This document shows, one piece after another, positions 56,091 to 64,000 of a stretch of DNA of 64,000 nucleotides (position 1 is its first letter; every line of letters starts with the position of its first letter). The translations under genes were made by a program, and so were the position numbers. Below the pieces are notes generated by a model that worked only from the letters and a program-made list of their open reading frames with translations, was not told where the DNA came from and did not search any database. This DNA comes from Veillonellales bacterium. GTDB taxonomy: Bacteria; Bacillota; Negativicutes; Veillonellales; Dialisteraceae. Location of the stretch: contig CALXPQ010000006.1 in assembly GCA_944390485.1 (NCBI GenBank), positions 18,716 to 82,715 on the forward strand, in the 5' to 3' direction.

Positions 56091-57400
56091 AATTCCTCCT
56101 CTGCTGTACCGATGAGGCCGCCCTCCGCTTCGGATGTGATCCGCACGCGGTAGAGCCCTCCCCGTCTGACCTGCGTCCCTTCCATGCGGACGCGGATATA
56201 TTCATCAGACAGGCCTTCGTAAAGGCCGTCCTTCTCCTCTTCGGCGAGGACCCGCACGGTCCGGCCGACGAATGAGGAGCGGAACGCTCTGCTGATGCCT
56301 TCTTCCAGCGCTTCCACCCGGTGCACCCGCTCTTTCTTTACCGCCTGCGGCACCTGATCGGGATAGGACGCGGCGGGCGTCCCCGTGCGGCGGGAATAGG
56401 GAAAGACGTGGATGCCGGAGAAGCGGATCTCCCGGAGCGTGGCGAGCGTCTCTTCGAAGAGCGCTTCCGTCTCGCCCGGGAAGCCCACGATGAGATCCGT
56501 CGTGAGCGCGATGCCCGGGATCTTCTCCCGGATCCCCGCGATGAGGTCCTTGAATTCCCCGAGCCGGTAGTGACGGTTCATCCGGCGGAGCACTTCGTCC
56601 GAGCCGGACTGGAGCGGCAGGTGCAGGTGGCTGCACACCCGGTCCTCCGTCTGCATGATGCGGATGAGTTCGTCCGAGAGCTCCACCGACTCGATGGACC
56701 CCAGGCGGATGCGCGCGATGCCCGGGACGGCGAGCAGCGCCGCCACGAGCGACGACAGTGTCGTCCCGTCATGGAGGTCCCGGCCGTAATTCCCCAGATG
56801 GATGCCCGTGAGGACGATCTCCCGGTAGCCCTTCTCCGCGAGGCGGCGCACCTCCTCCACGGCATCCTCCTGCCGGCGGGACTTCAGGCGGCCCCGCGCG
56901 TAGGGGATGATGCAGAACGTGCAGTAATTGTCGCACCCCTCCTGCACCTTGATGAAGGCGCGGGTCTTCTCCTCCCCTTCCGGGTCCACCGTGAGATTTT
57001 CAAACTCCGACGCCTTCATGATATCGGTGACGGCGTTCTGCCGCTTCCCCGCGGCGGCCGCCTCCACATAGTCCACGATGCGGTGTCGGTTCTGGTTGCC
57101 CACGATCACGTCGCAGCCGGTCTTCGCCACCTCTTCCGGCGCGAGCTGCGCATAGCAGCCGGCCGCGGCGATCACCGCCTGCGGGTGGGCACGGCGGATA
57201 CGGCGGATCGTCTGGCGGGACTTCTTGTCCCCCACGCTCGTCACCGAGCACGTATTAATGATGTACACGTCCGCCTCATCGTCCCCCTCCGCGGCGGTGT
57301 AGCCCCGGCGGAGGAACAGGCTCCTCATGGCGTCGCTGTCGTACTGGTTCACCTTGCATCCCAGCGTGAGGAAGGCGACGCGCTTCCCGCTGGTCTTCAT
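56087..57400 (-). CDS. mtaB: tRNA t6A37 methylthiotransferase MtaB
   Basis: About 437 residues, radical SAM. It converts t6A37 to ms2t6A37 in tRNAs reading ANN codons. TLGCKVNQYDSDAM near 12, INTCSVTSVGDKKSRQ near 46, the cluster motif GCDNYCTFCIIPYARG near 154, and a C-terminal TRAM domain distinguish it from MiaB. The start is uncertain: a TATAAT -10 lies at 57419-57424, so upstream ATGs at 57421 and 57412 would be at or near the transcription start. Confidence 0.94.
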   Translation of the reverse strand: MKTSGKRVAFLTLGCKVNQYDSDAMRSLFLRRGYTAAEGDDEADVYIINTCSVTSVGDKKSRQTIRRIRRAHPQAVIAAAGCYAQLAPEEVAKTGCDVIVGNQNRHRIVDYVEAAAAGKRQNAVTDIMKASEFENLTVDPEGEEKTRAFIKVQEGCDNYCTFCIIPYARGRLKSRRQEDAVEEVRRLAEKGYREIVLTGIHLGNYGRDLHDGTTLSSLVAALLAVPGIARIRLGSIESVELSDELIRIMQTEDRVCSHLHLPLQSGSDEVLRRMNRHYRLGEFKDLIAGIREKIPGIALTTDLIVGFPGETEALFEETLATLREIRFSGIHVFPYSRRTGTPAASYPDQVPQAVKKERVHRVEALEEGISRAFRSSFVGRTVRVLAEEEKDGLYEGLSDEYIRVRMEGTQVRRGGLYRVRITSEAEGGLIGTAEEEL

Positions 57401-57473
57401 CTCTGTTTCCATGGTTCCCATTATAACAGAATTTCCCCTGCGCCGGCGGAAATTTTTGGCCGCGCCTGCGCGC

Positions 57474-57500
57474 AAAAAAGACACGGCTTCCCGTGTCTTC
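57474..57500 (-). terminator. Terminator of the 57546-58292 gene
   Basis: Stem GACACGG-GAAG-CCGTGTC then TTTTTT on the reverse strand, followed by GCGCGC. Confidence 0.82.
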
Positions 57501-57545
57501 CATACCATCGGCCTCGCCCGTCATGGCGGCACTCCGGTCCGCGCC

Positions 57546-58292
57546 CTATCCCGGCTGCGCCCCGCCGTCCCACCGGGCGCCGAAGAGTTCCGTGCTGCGG
57601 AACAGGAAGCCGAACAGAGCGCCGTCTCCCGGCACGATGCGGACATCCACATACCGCCCGGGGACCAGATACTCCAATGCCCGGTCCGCCACGTACAGGG
57701 TCCGCCGCAGGGGCGCCGATTCCCCGTCCGGGCCGACGAGCCGTATGACCGCCTCCGCCTCCCAGTCCCCGGCCTCCTGCCGGCCGGTCAGCCGGAACCG
57801 TTCCAGCCGGGCCTTCCTCACAACGCCGCTCTGCAGCAGCGCCATCCTCTCTTCGTAAGACAGGTCGTCCGGATGTCTGCGGCACTGATACAGAGCGGTC
57901 CGCTCCGCGGCGATGCGGGGATCGGGCTCCTCGTCCCACACGGCTTTTGAAAGGTCCTTCGGGTCATACCGGATGGGGACCGCCGCTCCCGCCGTCATGC
58001 CCGTCAGATCAAACAGCGGAAGGATCTTTTTGACGCGGGTCGGAAACAGCGTGCCGTCTTCCCCGATCGCGTCGATTTGGAAACGGAACTGCGGATTGTC
58101 ATTGACATAAAATCCCGTCCTCTCCGCGGAACGGATAAATCCCACCGTCTGCACCAGGCCGCCGCGCTGCCCGCGGGCACGCGCTTCCGTCCGCCTGCGC
58201 CCGCGCCGCCTGCGGGAAAAATAGAACCAATAGAAGAGCACCGCCGCCAGAACGAAGATCCACAACGAATTCATCATCCAGTCCGTCAGCAT
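57546..58292 (-). CDS. Membrane-anchored protein of unknown function
   Basis: A 248-residue protein. The ATG at 58292 follows AAAGGAGGGATTCCC. One N-terminal helix (SLWIFVLAAVLFYWFYF) is followed by a strongly basic stop-transfer patch and a soluble beta-rich domain. The stretch VPIRYDPKDLSKAVWD resembles the core of DUF3592-like proteins, in which a similar phrase follows a fold of repeated strands; the family call is tentative. Single gene. Confidence 0.6.
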   Translation of the reverse strand: MLTDWMMNSLWIFVLAAVLFYWFYFSRRRRGRRRTEARARGQRGGLVQTVGFIRSAERTGFYVNDNPQFRFQIDAIGEDGTLFPTRVKKILPLFDLTGMTAGAAVPIRYDPKDLSKAVWDEEPDPRIAAERTALYQCRRHPDDLSYEERMALLQSGVVRKARLERFRLTGRQEAGDWEAEAVIRLVGPDGESAPLRRTLYVADRALEYLVPGRYVDVRIVPGDGALFGFLFRSTELFGARWDGGAQPG

Positions 58293-58468
58293 GGGAATCC
58301 CTCCTTTATCCGCCCGGGCACACTTATCCTTTTTAATGGTAGCGTTCTCCTGCCAGGAAACCATCAAGCCCCGGTAAAATCTTCGTCACCCACGCAGCCC
58401 TCCATAATGAACGTCCCTGCCCACGCCGCCTGCACGCAAAAAAGGCACGGCTGCCCATGTCCTTTCGT

Positions 58469-59251
58469 TCATTTCCCTTCCGGATATATCTCCGCCTCGG
58501 AGAAAAGCGCCGATGTGCCGGAGAGGCAGATGCCGTCCGGCTCCATGCGGCCGTACACCGTGCCGCCCCGGCGCGACGCCTGCCAGCCGCAGAACGCCCG
58601 CTTCCCCGTGACCTGCGCCCAGTAGGCAAAAGCGTGGCACTGGCCCGATCCGCACGCCGGGTCCTCGTCCACGGCGAGCTTCGGCGCGAACGACCGCACC
58701 ACGCAGTCATACCCGCGCGCTGCCGCGGTGAGATTCAGCAGCAGTCCCGGCAGCGCCTTCACCCGCTCCCTGTCCGGCGCGGCCCGCCGCACGTCTTCCT
58801 CCGATGCCATCACGCACAGCAGGTCCCGCCCCAGGTACGCCGCCGCGGGCCGGATGCCGATGGCCGCCTCCATCTCGTCCGTCACCGGCACCTCTGTGAG
58901 CGGCCAGCCGGGAATCTTCATCCCGCACCGGTTCCCCTGCCGGCGGATCGTCAGCGTGCCGCCCATCGTGTCGAACGACACCGCCTCCGCACCCGGCTCG
59001 CAGAAGCGCAGCACCACATACGCCGCGCCCAGCGCTGCGTGGCCGCAGAGCGGGATCTCCCGCACCACCGTGAACCACCGCAGGCCGTACCGGCCGTCCT
59101 GCTTCCGCACGAACGCCGTCTCCGACAGATGATTCTCCTGCGCGATCTGCAGCATCACCGCATCCGGCAGCCACTCCTCCATGAGGCACACCGCCGTCGG
59201 ATTCCCGCCGAACACCGTCTCCGTGAACACATCCACCACATACTGCTTCAT
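58469..59251 (-). CDS. PhzF-family epimerase/isomerase-like protein
   Basis: A 260-residue protein with the two-lobed diaminopimelate-epimerase-like fold. VDVFTETVFGGNPTAV near 6, SETAFV near 43 with the catalytic Glu, LCGHAALGAA near 67 and DEDPACGSGQCH near 193 are the family motifs. Members include phenazine isomerase PhzF and many enzymes of unknown substrate; no phenazine genes are nearby. Single gene. Confidence 0.88.
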   Translation of the reverse strand: MKQYVVDVFTETVFGGNPTAVCLMEEWLPDAVMLQIAQENHLSETAFVRKQDGRYGLRWFTVVREIPLCGHAALGAAYVVLRFCEPGAEAVSFDTMGGTLTIRRQGNRCGMKIPGWPLTEVPVTDEMEAAIGIRPAAAYLGRDLLCVMASEEDVRRAAPDRERVKALPGLLLNLTAAARGYDCVVRSFAPKLAVDEDPACGSGQCHAFAYWAQVTGKRAFCGWQASRRGGTVYGRMEPDGICLSGTSALFSEAEIYPEGK

Positions 59252-59417
59252 GCCGCTCTCCCCTTCTGTCTGCCCGGCGGCGGACCTGTGATGCCCTGCC
59301 GCCAATTATATTCCGTGTCCTGTGAACTCCATTGTATCACCCGTCCCCCTTCCCGCAAAAACCGGATTCCGCTACAATAAGGAAAAGAGATTGCCTTGTC
59401 GCAGAAAGGAGACTGTC

Positions 59418-59624
59418 ATGCCGTACGTCAATATCAAGATCACGAAGGAAGGCCATGTCACGCCGGAGCAGAAGCGCCGCCTCATCGAGGGCGCGACGAA
59501 TCTGCTCCACGATGTGCTGGGAAAGAACAAGGCCACCACGGTGGTGACCATCGACGAAGTGGACACGGACAACTGGGGCATCGGCGGCGTGCCGATCACG
59601 GAGATCCGGAAGCAGCAGAAATGA
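59418..59624 (+). CDS. 4-oxalocrotonate tautomerase-family protein
   Basis: A 68-residue small tautomerase. After Met removal Pro1 (PYVNIKIT) is the catalytic base; an Arg or Lys at about 11 is replaced by Gly-His context (KEGHVTPEQK), and IDEVDTDNWGIGG near 45 is characteristic. AAAGGAG lies 8 bases before the ATG. Physiological substrate unknown. Confidence 0.9.
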   Translation: MPYVNIKITKEGHVTPEQKRRLIEGATNLLHDVLGKNKATTVVTIDEVDTDNWGIGGVPITEIRKQQK

Positions 59625-59632
59625 TGCCATGA

Positions 59633-59656
59633 AAAAAGGCCCGCAAGGGGTCTTTT
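59633..59656. terminator. Terminator between converging genes
   Basis: Short stem GGCCC-GCAA-GGGGTC with A-run left and T-run right; weak but placed between the tautomerase and fur-family genes. Confidence 0.55.
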
Positions 59657-60148
59657 TTATTGCGCCTTCCCATCCGGACCGCTTTTGTCCGGCGGGGATT
59701 CCGCCCGGCGCGCTTCCGCCGCCTGACAGTCCGGGCAGAGGCCGTACCATTCCAGATTGTGCCCGGTGATAGCGAAGCGGGTCGTCTCGCGCAGTTCCTT
59801 TTCGAAGGCTTCGAGGGGACAGCGGTCGATTTCCACCACACGGCGGCACCGGACGCAGATGAGGCGGTGCCGATGGCCCGCCGCTTTCAGGGAGAATCCG
59901 TATTTCCGCAGGTCCGGCAGGTAGTGCCGCTCCGCGAGGCCCCGCGCCGTGAAGAGGTCCAGGATGCGGTACAGGGTGGACGGGTCCGGCGTCCGCCCTT
60001 CGTCCCGGAGCCGCTCGCCGATGTCGTCCGCCGTGAGGACGCCGCCCTCCCGGAGCAGGCGGAGCACCTGCCGGCGGGCGGGGGTATTTTTCAGGCCGTG
60101 CCGGTGGAGGATCTCTCCGCAGGCGGCCTGTTCGCCGGGGGATGTCAT
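59657..60148 (-). CDS. Fur-family metal regulator (Zur-like)
   Basis: A 163-residue repressor. The winged helix (1-80) includes LKNTPARRQVLRLL and DPSTLYRILDLF. The dimerisation domain has HRHRLICVRCRRVVEID and a C-terminal CPDC, so two CxxC pairs form the structural zinc site. Last gene of znuC-znuB-fur, start overlapping the znuB stop (ATGA), which argues for zinc sensing and autoregulation. Confidence 0.9.
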   Translation of the reverse strand: MTSPGEQAACGEILHRHGLKNTPARRQVLRLLREGGVLTADDIGERLRDEGRTPDPSTLYRILDLFTARGLAERHYLPDLRKYGFSLKAAGHRHRLICVRCRRVVEIDRCPLEAFEKELRETTRFAITGHNLEWYGLCPDCQAAEARRAESPPDKSGPDGKAQ

Positions 60149-60960
60149 GCGCGCCTCCTTCCCTGCGCCCGCGCGGCCCCGCTGCGCCAGAGGATGACCG
60201 CGAGGAGCACCGCCACAGAGACGAGCGCCGTCACGCCGCCCGGCGCCGCGTCGATCCAGTAGGACAGGAAGAGCCCGCCCATGAGGTCGAGGAAACTGAA
60301 GAAGACGGAGAGCTCCATGGTGCGCCGGAATCCCTGCTGCATCTGGAGCGCCGCCGCCACGGGAAGCGCGATGAGCGAGCTGATGACGAGGATGCCCACG
60401 ATGCGGATGGATACGGAAATGGTGGCCGCCACGAGCACGGCGAAGGCGTAGTTGATGAGCCGGACCCGCACGCCGGCGATCTTCGCCCCGTCTTCGTCGA
60501 AGGTGAGCAGCACGAGCTGCGGATAGAGCCGGACCACCATGGCGAGGGACACCGCGCTGAGGAAGAGCACGGCCCACACGTCCTGCCGCGTCACGGTGAG
60601 GATGCTCCCGAAGAGGAACGACTCTACATTCGCATGGACCGCGCCAGAGCTGATGATGGTGATGGCGATGCCCACGGAGAGGGACAGGATGATCACGAGG
60701 ATGAGCTCCGCATACTGGCGGAACCGCTGCCGCAGTGCCTCGATGAGGAGCCCGAAGACCGCCGTGAGGCCGAACGCGCTCAGGATGGGATTCAGGTCCA
60801 GCAGGAGGCCCAGCGCCACGCCGGCGAGCGACCCGTGCGCCAGCGAGTCGCCGATCATGGAGTACCGCCGCAGCACGAGGAACATGCCGATGAGCGGGCA
60901 CACCAGCGAGATGAGCACCGCCACGATGAAGGCATTCTGCATGAAGGCGTATTCAAACAC
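60145..60960 (-). CDS. znuB: Zinc-type ABC transporter permease
   Basis: A 271-residue ABC-3 family permease with about 8 helices. The GTG at 60960 follows GGGGAGGGACAGCC and overlaps the znuC end by 8 bases. MQNAFIVAVLISLVCPLIG, MIGDSLAHGSLAGVALG near 49 and the VVGILVISSLIALPVAAA-like coupling helix (here RIVGILVISSLIALP) are characteristic. Metal is assigned as zinc from the neighbouring regulator and binding protein; manganese is possible. Confidence 0.9.
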   Translation of the reverse strand: MFEYAFMQNAFIVAVLISLVCPLIGMFLVLRRYSMIGDSLAHGSLAGVALGLLLDLNPILSAFGLTAVFGLLIEALRQRFRQYAELILVIILSLSVGIAITIISSGAVHANVESFLFGSILTVTRQDVWAVLFLSAVSLAMVVRLYPQLVLLTFDEDGAKIAGVRVRLINYAFAVLVAATISVSIRIVGILVISSLIALPVAAALQMQQGFRRTMELSVFFSFLDLMGGLFLSYWIDAAPGGVTALVSVAVLLAVILWRSGAARAQGRRRA

Positions 60961-61627
60961 GGCTGTCCCTCCCCATATTTTCCGACAGATACTCCCGGAT
61001 ATAGTCGTCCGGCGAACAGAAATGGCCGCTGCCATGCACCACGTGGAACATTTTCGTCGAATTTTTCACGGCAAATTTCAGGTTGTGCTCCACGGTGAGG
61101 ATCGTCACGCCCCGCTCCTGGTTCAGCGCCCGCATGAAGGGATACAGCTCGAGCTGGCTCTTCACGTCGATGCCCGTGGACGGCTCGTCGAAGATGAGCA
61201 GGTCCGGCTCGCCCAGGAGCGCCCGCGCGATGAGCACTTTCTGGCACTGGCCGCCGGAGAGGCCGCCCATGAGCCGGTCTCTCAGATCGTACACCCCCAT
61301 GCGCTCCAGCGCGCGGCGGATCACGTCCCGGTCCGCGAGGCCGAGCACTCGCCGCTGGCAGTTCATCGCCTCCTCGACCGTGATGGGAAACTGCCGGTTC
61401 AGCGTGTCGAACCGCTGCGGCACATAGGCGCACCGGCGAAACGTATTCACGATGGTTCCCCGCTGCGGCCGGAGCAGGCCGAGGATGAGCCGCACGAGCG
61501 TGCTCTTGCCGCTGCCGTTCTCCCCGACGATGGAAATATAATCCCCCTCGCGGATCTCCATGGAGATGTCCCGCAGGAGGGCCGGCCCGTTTTCATAGCC
61601 GAAAGATACATGCTGTAACGAAATCAT
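60953..61627 (-). CDS. znuC: Zinc-type ABC transporter ATPase
   Basis: A 224-residue ATPase. Walker A GENGSGKST near 36, Q-loop VPQRFDTLN near 69, signature LSGGQCQKV near 124 and Walker B LLIFDEPSTGID near 143 are complete. First gene of the reverse-strand operon. Divergent from znuA over a 143-base regulatory region. Confidence 0.93.
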   Translation of the reverse strand: MISLQHVSFGYENGPALLRDISMEIREGDYISIVGENGSGKSTLVRLILGLLRPQRGTIVNTFRRCAYVPQRFDTLNRQFPITVEEAMNCQRRVLGLADRDVIRRALERMGVYDLRDRLMGGLSGGQCQKVLIARALLGEPDLLIFDEPSTGIDVKSQLELYPFMRALNQERGVTILTVEHNLKFAVKNSTKMFHVVHGSGHFCSPDDYIREYLSENMGRDSRV

Positions 61628-61657
61628 AGCCTCTCTCGCTTTCTTCAGGATGCGTCC

Positions 61658-61731
61658 ATTATAGCGCCGCCCCTTCTCTAAATGCAACTCGTTTGCATCT
61701 ATTTGACAAGCGCCGCCCTCGGCCCTATACT
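61658..61731. promoter_or_regulatory. Divergent znuA/znuC promoters with shared palindrome
   Basis: Forward: TTGACA (61703-61708), 17 bases, TATACT (61726-61731) for znuA. Reverse: TTGCAT (61687-61682), 18 bases, TATAAT (61663-61658) for znuC. A perfect palindrome ATGCAA-CTCGT-TTGCAT (61682-61698) covers the znuC -35 and abuts the znuA -35, a natural site for the Fur-family repressor. Confidence 0.72.
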
Positions 61732-61770
61732 GAATCTGTCGATGTACGGAAACAGAAAGGAGGCGTGCCC

Positions 61771-62661
61771 ATGGGGAAATGGCGTGCCGCGCTCGCGGGC
61801 CTGCTGTGCGCGGTCCTGCTCGGCGGCTGTGCCCCGGACGAGCCAGATGACTGGCCGCCGGCCGGCAAAGTCCCGGTGGTGGCGTCGTTCGACGCCATGA
61901 AAGAATTCACTGAAGCGGTCGGGCAGGACAAAGTGGCCGTGGTGACGCTCATCCCGGACGGGACGGAGCCCCACGATTTCCAGCCCACGCCGCGCAGCCT
62001 GCGCTCCCTGCTGCACGCCCGCCTCTTCATCTGCAACGGGCTAGGCATGGAGCCCTGGGCGGAAGAAGTGACCACGGCCGTGGGCAATGCGTCCCTCGTC
62101 ACGGTGGACGCCTCCCGCGGCGTGGACGCCATCCCCGCGGAAGGCCGCCGGCGGCGGTGGGACCCGCACTGCTGGCTCAGCCTCTCCGCCGCGCAGGTGC
62201 AGATCCAGAATATCGCCGACGCCCTCGCGGAGGCCGACCCGGCGAACGCCGATTTTTACCGGCAGAACGCTGATGCCGCCAAAGCGGAATGCCAGGCGCT
62301 CCTCACGGAGTATCAGGAGAAATTCCGCACCGTGCCGGGCCGGCACTTCGTCACGGGCCACGCGGCCTTCGCCTATCTCTGCCGCGACTACGGCCTCACG
62401 CAGGACAGCGTCGCCCCCGTCTTTGCAGGCGGGGAACCGGGCGCACAGCAGCTGGCCCGGCTGGCCGATCAGTGCCGGGACTGGGGTGTGAAGACCATCT
62501 TCATGGAAGACATGGTGAGTCCCCGCGTGTCCGAGACCCTCGCCCGGGAAGTGGGCGCTTCCGTCGAGACCATCCACACGCTGGAAAGCACAGAAGACGG
62601 CCGTTCCTACACAGACCGCATGCGGGACAATCTGGAAAAGATTTACCGGAGCCTGCAATAA
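61771..62661 (+). CDS. znuA: Zinc-type ABC transporter substrate-binding lipoprotein
   Basis: A 296-residue cluster A-I binding protein. A lipobox (LLGGC) gives a lipid-anchored protein. Metal ligands are His in EPHDFQP near 71, DPHCWL near 130 and TGHAAF near 195, plus a late acidic residue (MEDMVSPR region). There is no His-rich loop. The ATG at 61771 follows AGGAGG. Delivers metal to ZnuBC encoded divergently. Confidence 0.92.
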   Translation: MGKWRAALAGLLCAVLLGGCAPDEPDDWPPAGKVPVVASFDAMKEFTEAVGQDKVAVVTLIPDGTEPHDFQPTPRSLRSLLHARLFICNGLGMEPWAEEVTTAVGNASLVTVDASRGVDAIPAEGRRRRWDPHCWLSLSAAQVQIQNIADALAEADPANADFYRQNADAAKAECQALLTEYQEKFRTVPGRHFVTGHAAFAYLCRDYGLTQDSVAPVFAGGEPGAQQLARLADQCRDWGVKTIFMEDMVSPRVSETLAREVGASVETIHTLESTEDGRSYTDRMRDNLEKIYRSLQ

Positions 62662-62667
62662 CCACAC

Positions 62668-62699
62668 AAAAAGGACATCCCTTCGGATGCCCTTTTTTG
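62668..62699. terminator. Terminator between znuA and the DMT transporter gene
   Basis: Stem with ATCC/GGAT core and CTTC loop, T-run on the forward side and A-run on the left. Confidence 0.72.
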
Positions 62700-62715
62700 A
62701 TGCTTAAATTTTGAC

Positions 62716-63576
62716 TCAGAACAGCATGGCCAGCGTCCCCGCGGTGATGAGCGCCAGTCCCGTGCCGGACCGCGCCGTGAGCCGCTCACCGAAGACGACA
62801 TACGAAAAGGCCACCGTCACGAGGATACTCATCTTGTCGATGGGCACCACGGCGCTCGCCGGCCCTTCCTGCAGAGCGCGGTAATAACACAGCCACGACG
62901 TACCCGTCGCCAGCGCGGACAGGATGAGGAAGACCACTTCCCGCGCCGAAGCGCCGCGCACGAGACGGCGTTTCCCCGTAATGAACACCATGCCCCACGC
63001 CATGACGAACACCGCCACTGTCCGGATGGCCGTGCCGAGCGTAGACTCCACACCTTCGATGCCCACTTTGCCGAGGATCGCCGTGAGACTCGCGAAGACC
63101 GCCGAACCCACTGCATAGAGCAGCCATACCCGGCGGCGGCCCGTCCCGGCTGTCTCCTTCTTCTTCTCGATCATAAGAAACGTCCCCGTCCCGATGAGCG
63201 CCGCCCCGGCCGCCTTCACCGCGTCCGCCGGCTCGCCCAGCAGCAGGAACGCCAGCACGATCGTGAGCACCACGCTCGACTTGTCGATGGGCTCCACCTG
63301 ATTCACCGGGCCCAGCTGGAGCGCTTTGAAGTGACACAGCCACGACGCGCCCGTGGCGCATCCCGACAGCAGCAGGAAGAGCAGCGTCTCCCCGCGGAGG
63401 GAGCCGATCGTCCCCTGCGAGCCCACGAGAAACACCGCCAGCCAGGAATACAGCATCACCACCGACGTGCGGACCGCCGTCGCCACCGTCGAATCCATCG
63501 TCCGCAGGCCGCACTTTGCCAGGATGGACGTGACCCCGGAGAAGAACAGCGAACCCAATGCAAAAATCAGCCACAT
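62716..63576 (-). CDS. EamA/DMT-family transporter
   Basis: A 286-residue protein with ten helices in two EamA repeats (about 1-135 and 150-286); both halves have the same closing pattern (ALQLGPVNQVEPIDKSSVV and ALQEGPASAVVPIDKMSIL). The ATG at 63576 has GAGG 5 bases before it; a GTG at 63594 is possible. Likely metabolite exporter or importer; substrate unknown. No gene is seen in 63577-63798. Confidence 0.87.
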   Translation of the reverse strand: MWLIFALGSLFFSGVTSILAKCGLRTMDSTVATAVRTSVVMLYSWLAVFLVGSQGTIGSLRGETLLFLLLSGCATGASWLCHFKALQLGPVNQVEPIDKSSVVLTIVLAFLLLGEPADAVKAAGAALIGTGTFLMIEKKKETAGTGRRRVWLLYAVGSAVFASLTAILGKVGIEGVESTLGTAIRTVAVFVMAWGMVFITGKRRLVRGASAREVVFLILSALATGTSWLCYYRALQEGPASAVVPIDKMSILVTVAFSYVVFGERLTARSGTGLALITAGTLAMLF

Positions 63577-63798
63577 AGACGCCTCGTCAGACACAAAATC
63601 ATTTCCCTATTAAGGATACCGCGCCCTTTTGAGAAGTGCATCAAAAGAAATGAAACGGCGAATAAAATTTCATTTTCCCGTGCATCTCCTGTTACAGCGA
63701 GGACCGCCGCGAGAGGCCTCTACAACGACGAATCAAAACTTCCCTGCGGACACCAGATACGGTCCTGTCTTCTCAAAGAACCATGACTCAACAGAAAT

Positions 63799-63832
63799 AA
63801 AAAAGAAGAGACAGCTCCTCCCCCGTCTCTTC
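63799..63832 (-). terminator. Distal rRNA operon terminator
   Basis: Stem GAAGAGAC/GTCTCTTC then TTTTTT on the reverse strand. Confidence 0.82.
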
Positions 63833-63850
63833 CTTCACACACACACAACG

Positions 63851-63878
63851 AAAAAGGACTCACATCTCTGTGAATCCT
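63851..63878 (-). terminator. Proximal rRNA operon terminator
   Basis: Stem GGATTCACA/TGTGAGTCC with one G-T mismatch-type pair and loop GAGA, then TTTTT on the reverse strand, about 10 bases after the 5S end. Confidence 0.8.
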
Positions 63879-63889
63879 TCCTCTCCTTT

Positions 63890-64000
63890 ATCAGCAGCTT
63901 CCTATCCTCCCGGGCCGCTTCCGGCCAAGTACTTTCGGCGTTTATGAGCTTAACTACCGTGTTCGGCATGGGTACGGGTGTTTCCTCATAGCTAGCGCCA
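63890..64000 (-). rRNA. rrf: 5S ribosomal RNA, 5' end outside window
   Basis: The reverse complement reads through CCCATGCCGAACACGG, GTTAAGCTC and CGCCGAAAGTACTTGG, the hallmark of 5S rRNA loops B, C and E. About 110 nt are visible; the first few bases lie beyond the right edge. The 3' end position is accurate to about 3 bases. 23S and 16S are expected further right. Confidence 0.95.

Overview
The window is a contiguous piece of a GC-rich (roughly 60% by eye) diderm Firmicute, most likely a Negativicutes bacterium of the Veillonellales/Selenomonadales type. The evidence is a porin with an N-terminal SLH domain followed by a beta-barrel (4264-5559, OmpM type), an ArnT-like lipid A glycosyltransferase (50225-51673), and otherwise Firmicutes-style gene order (dprA-topA-trmFO with hslVU nearby; miaB-mutS-mutL-miaA-hfq; rpsU-yqeY). 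Genus assignment is inference.

Layout. 1-8303: end of an MgtC-family protein, a yjiH-yjiG-M20 amidohydrolase operon with a structured leader, an alpha/beta hydrolase, the SLH porin, and a small operon of a DUF4153 membrane protein, a GNAT enzyme and a coiled-coil protein. 8304-10010: 1.7 kb without a credible gene, filled with a modular family of hairpin-rich repeats. 10011-13055: birA and the hslV-hslU protease pair. 13056-13895: a second repeat block containing an inverted copy of the 9.7-9.9 kb composite. 13896-18681: dprA-topA-trmFO operon. 18787-26490: esterase, MFS transporter, yraN-tag-comM operon, an exported protein with two monooxygenase-like domains, a flavoprotein and a solitary Mrr-type endonuclease. 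26652-34805: ACT-domain protein, then miaB-mutS-mutL-methyltransferase-miaA-hfq, a tightly coupled repair and tRNA-modification operon. 34971-37169: guaA and a purine-type phosphoribosyltransferase. 37214-40453: a strikingly AT-rich gene for a large RecQ-like helicase, a probable horizontal acquisition and candidate defence gene. 40608-47704: two uncharacterised proteins, tRNA-Ser, a PuuD-like amidohydrolase with an amino-acid permease, an ABC-F ATPase with an attenuator-like leader, and a flavodoxin/ferredoxin fusion. 47776-51673: two-component system divergent from arnT. 51763-52126: tRNA cluster Asp-Gly-Cys-Leu. 52325-59624: superoxide reductase, long-form glutamine synthetase with a leader terminator, yqeY/rpsU, hinT, mtaB, and small enzymes. 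59657-62661: a zinc-type ABC transporter with its Fur-family regulator and a divergent promoter palindrome. 62716-64000: a DMT transporter, two terminators and the 3' part of a 5S rRNA (reverse strand), so an rRNA operon lies just beyond the right edge.

Most notable: (i) a repeat family at 8.5-9.9 and 13.3-13.7 kb whose stems change on both sides while staying paired, the hallmark of selected RNA or cruciform structure; (ii) an 11-mer, GCACGCAAAAA, found six times exactly, all at or just beyond transcription terminators; (iii) three probable attenuator leaders (yjiH, the ABC-F gene, glutamine synthetase); (iv) the AT-rich RecQ-like helicase. No CRISPR array, prophage, transposase or integrase was seen.
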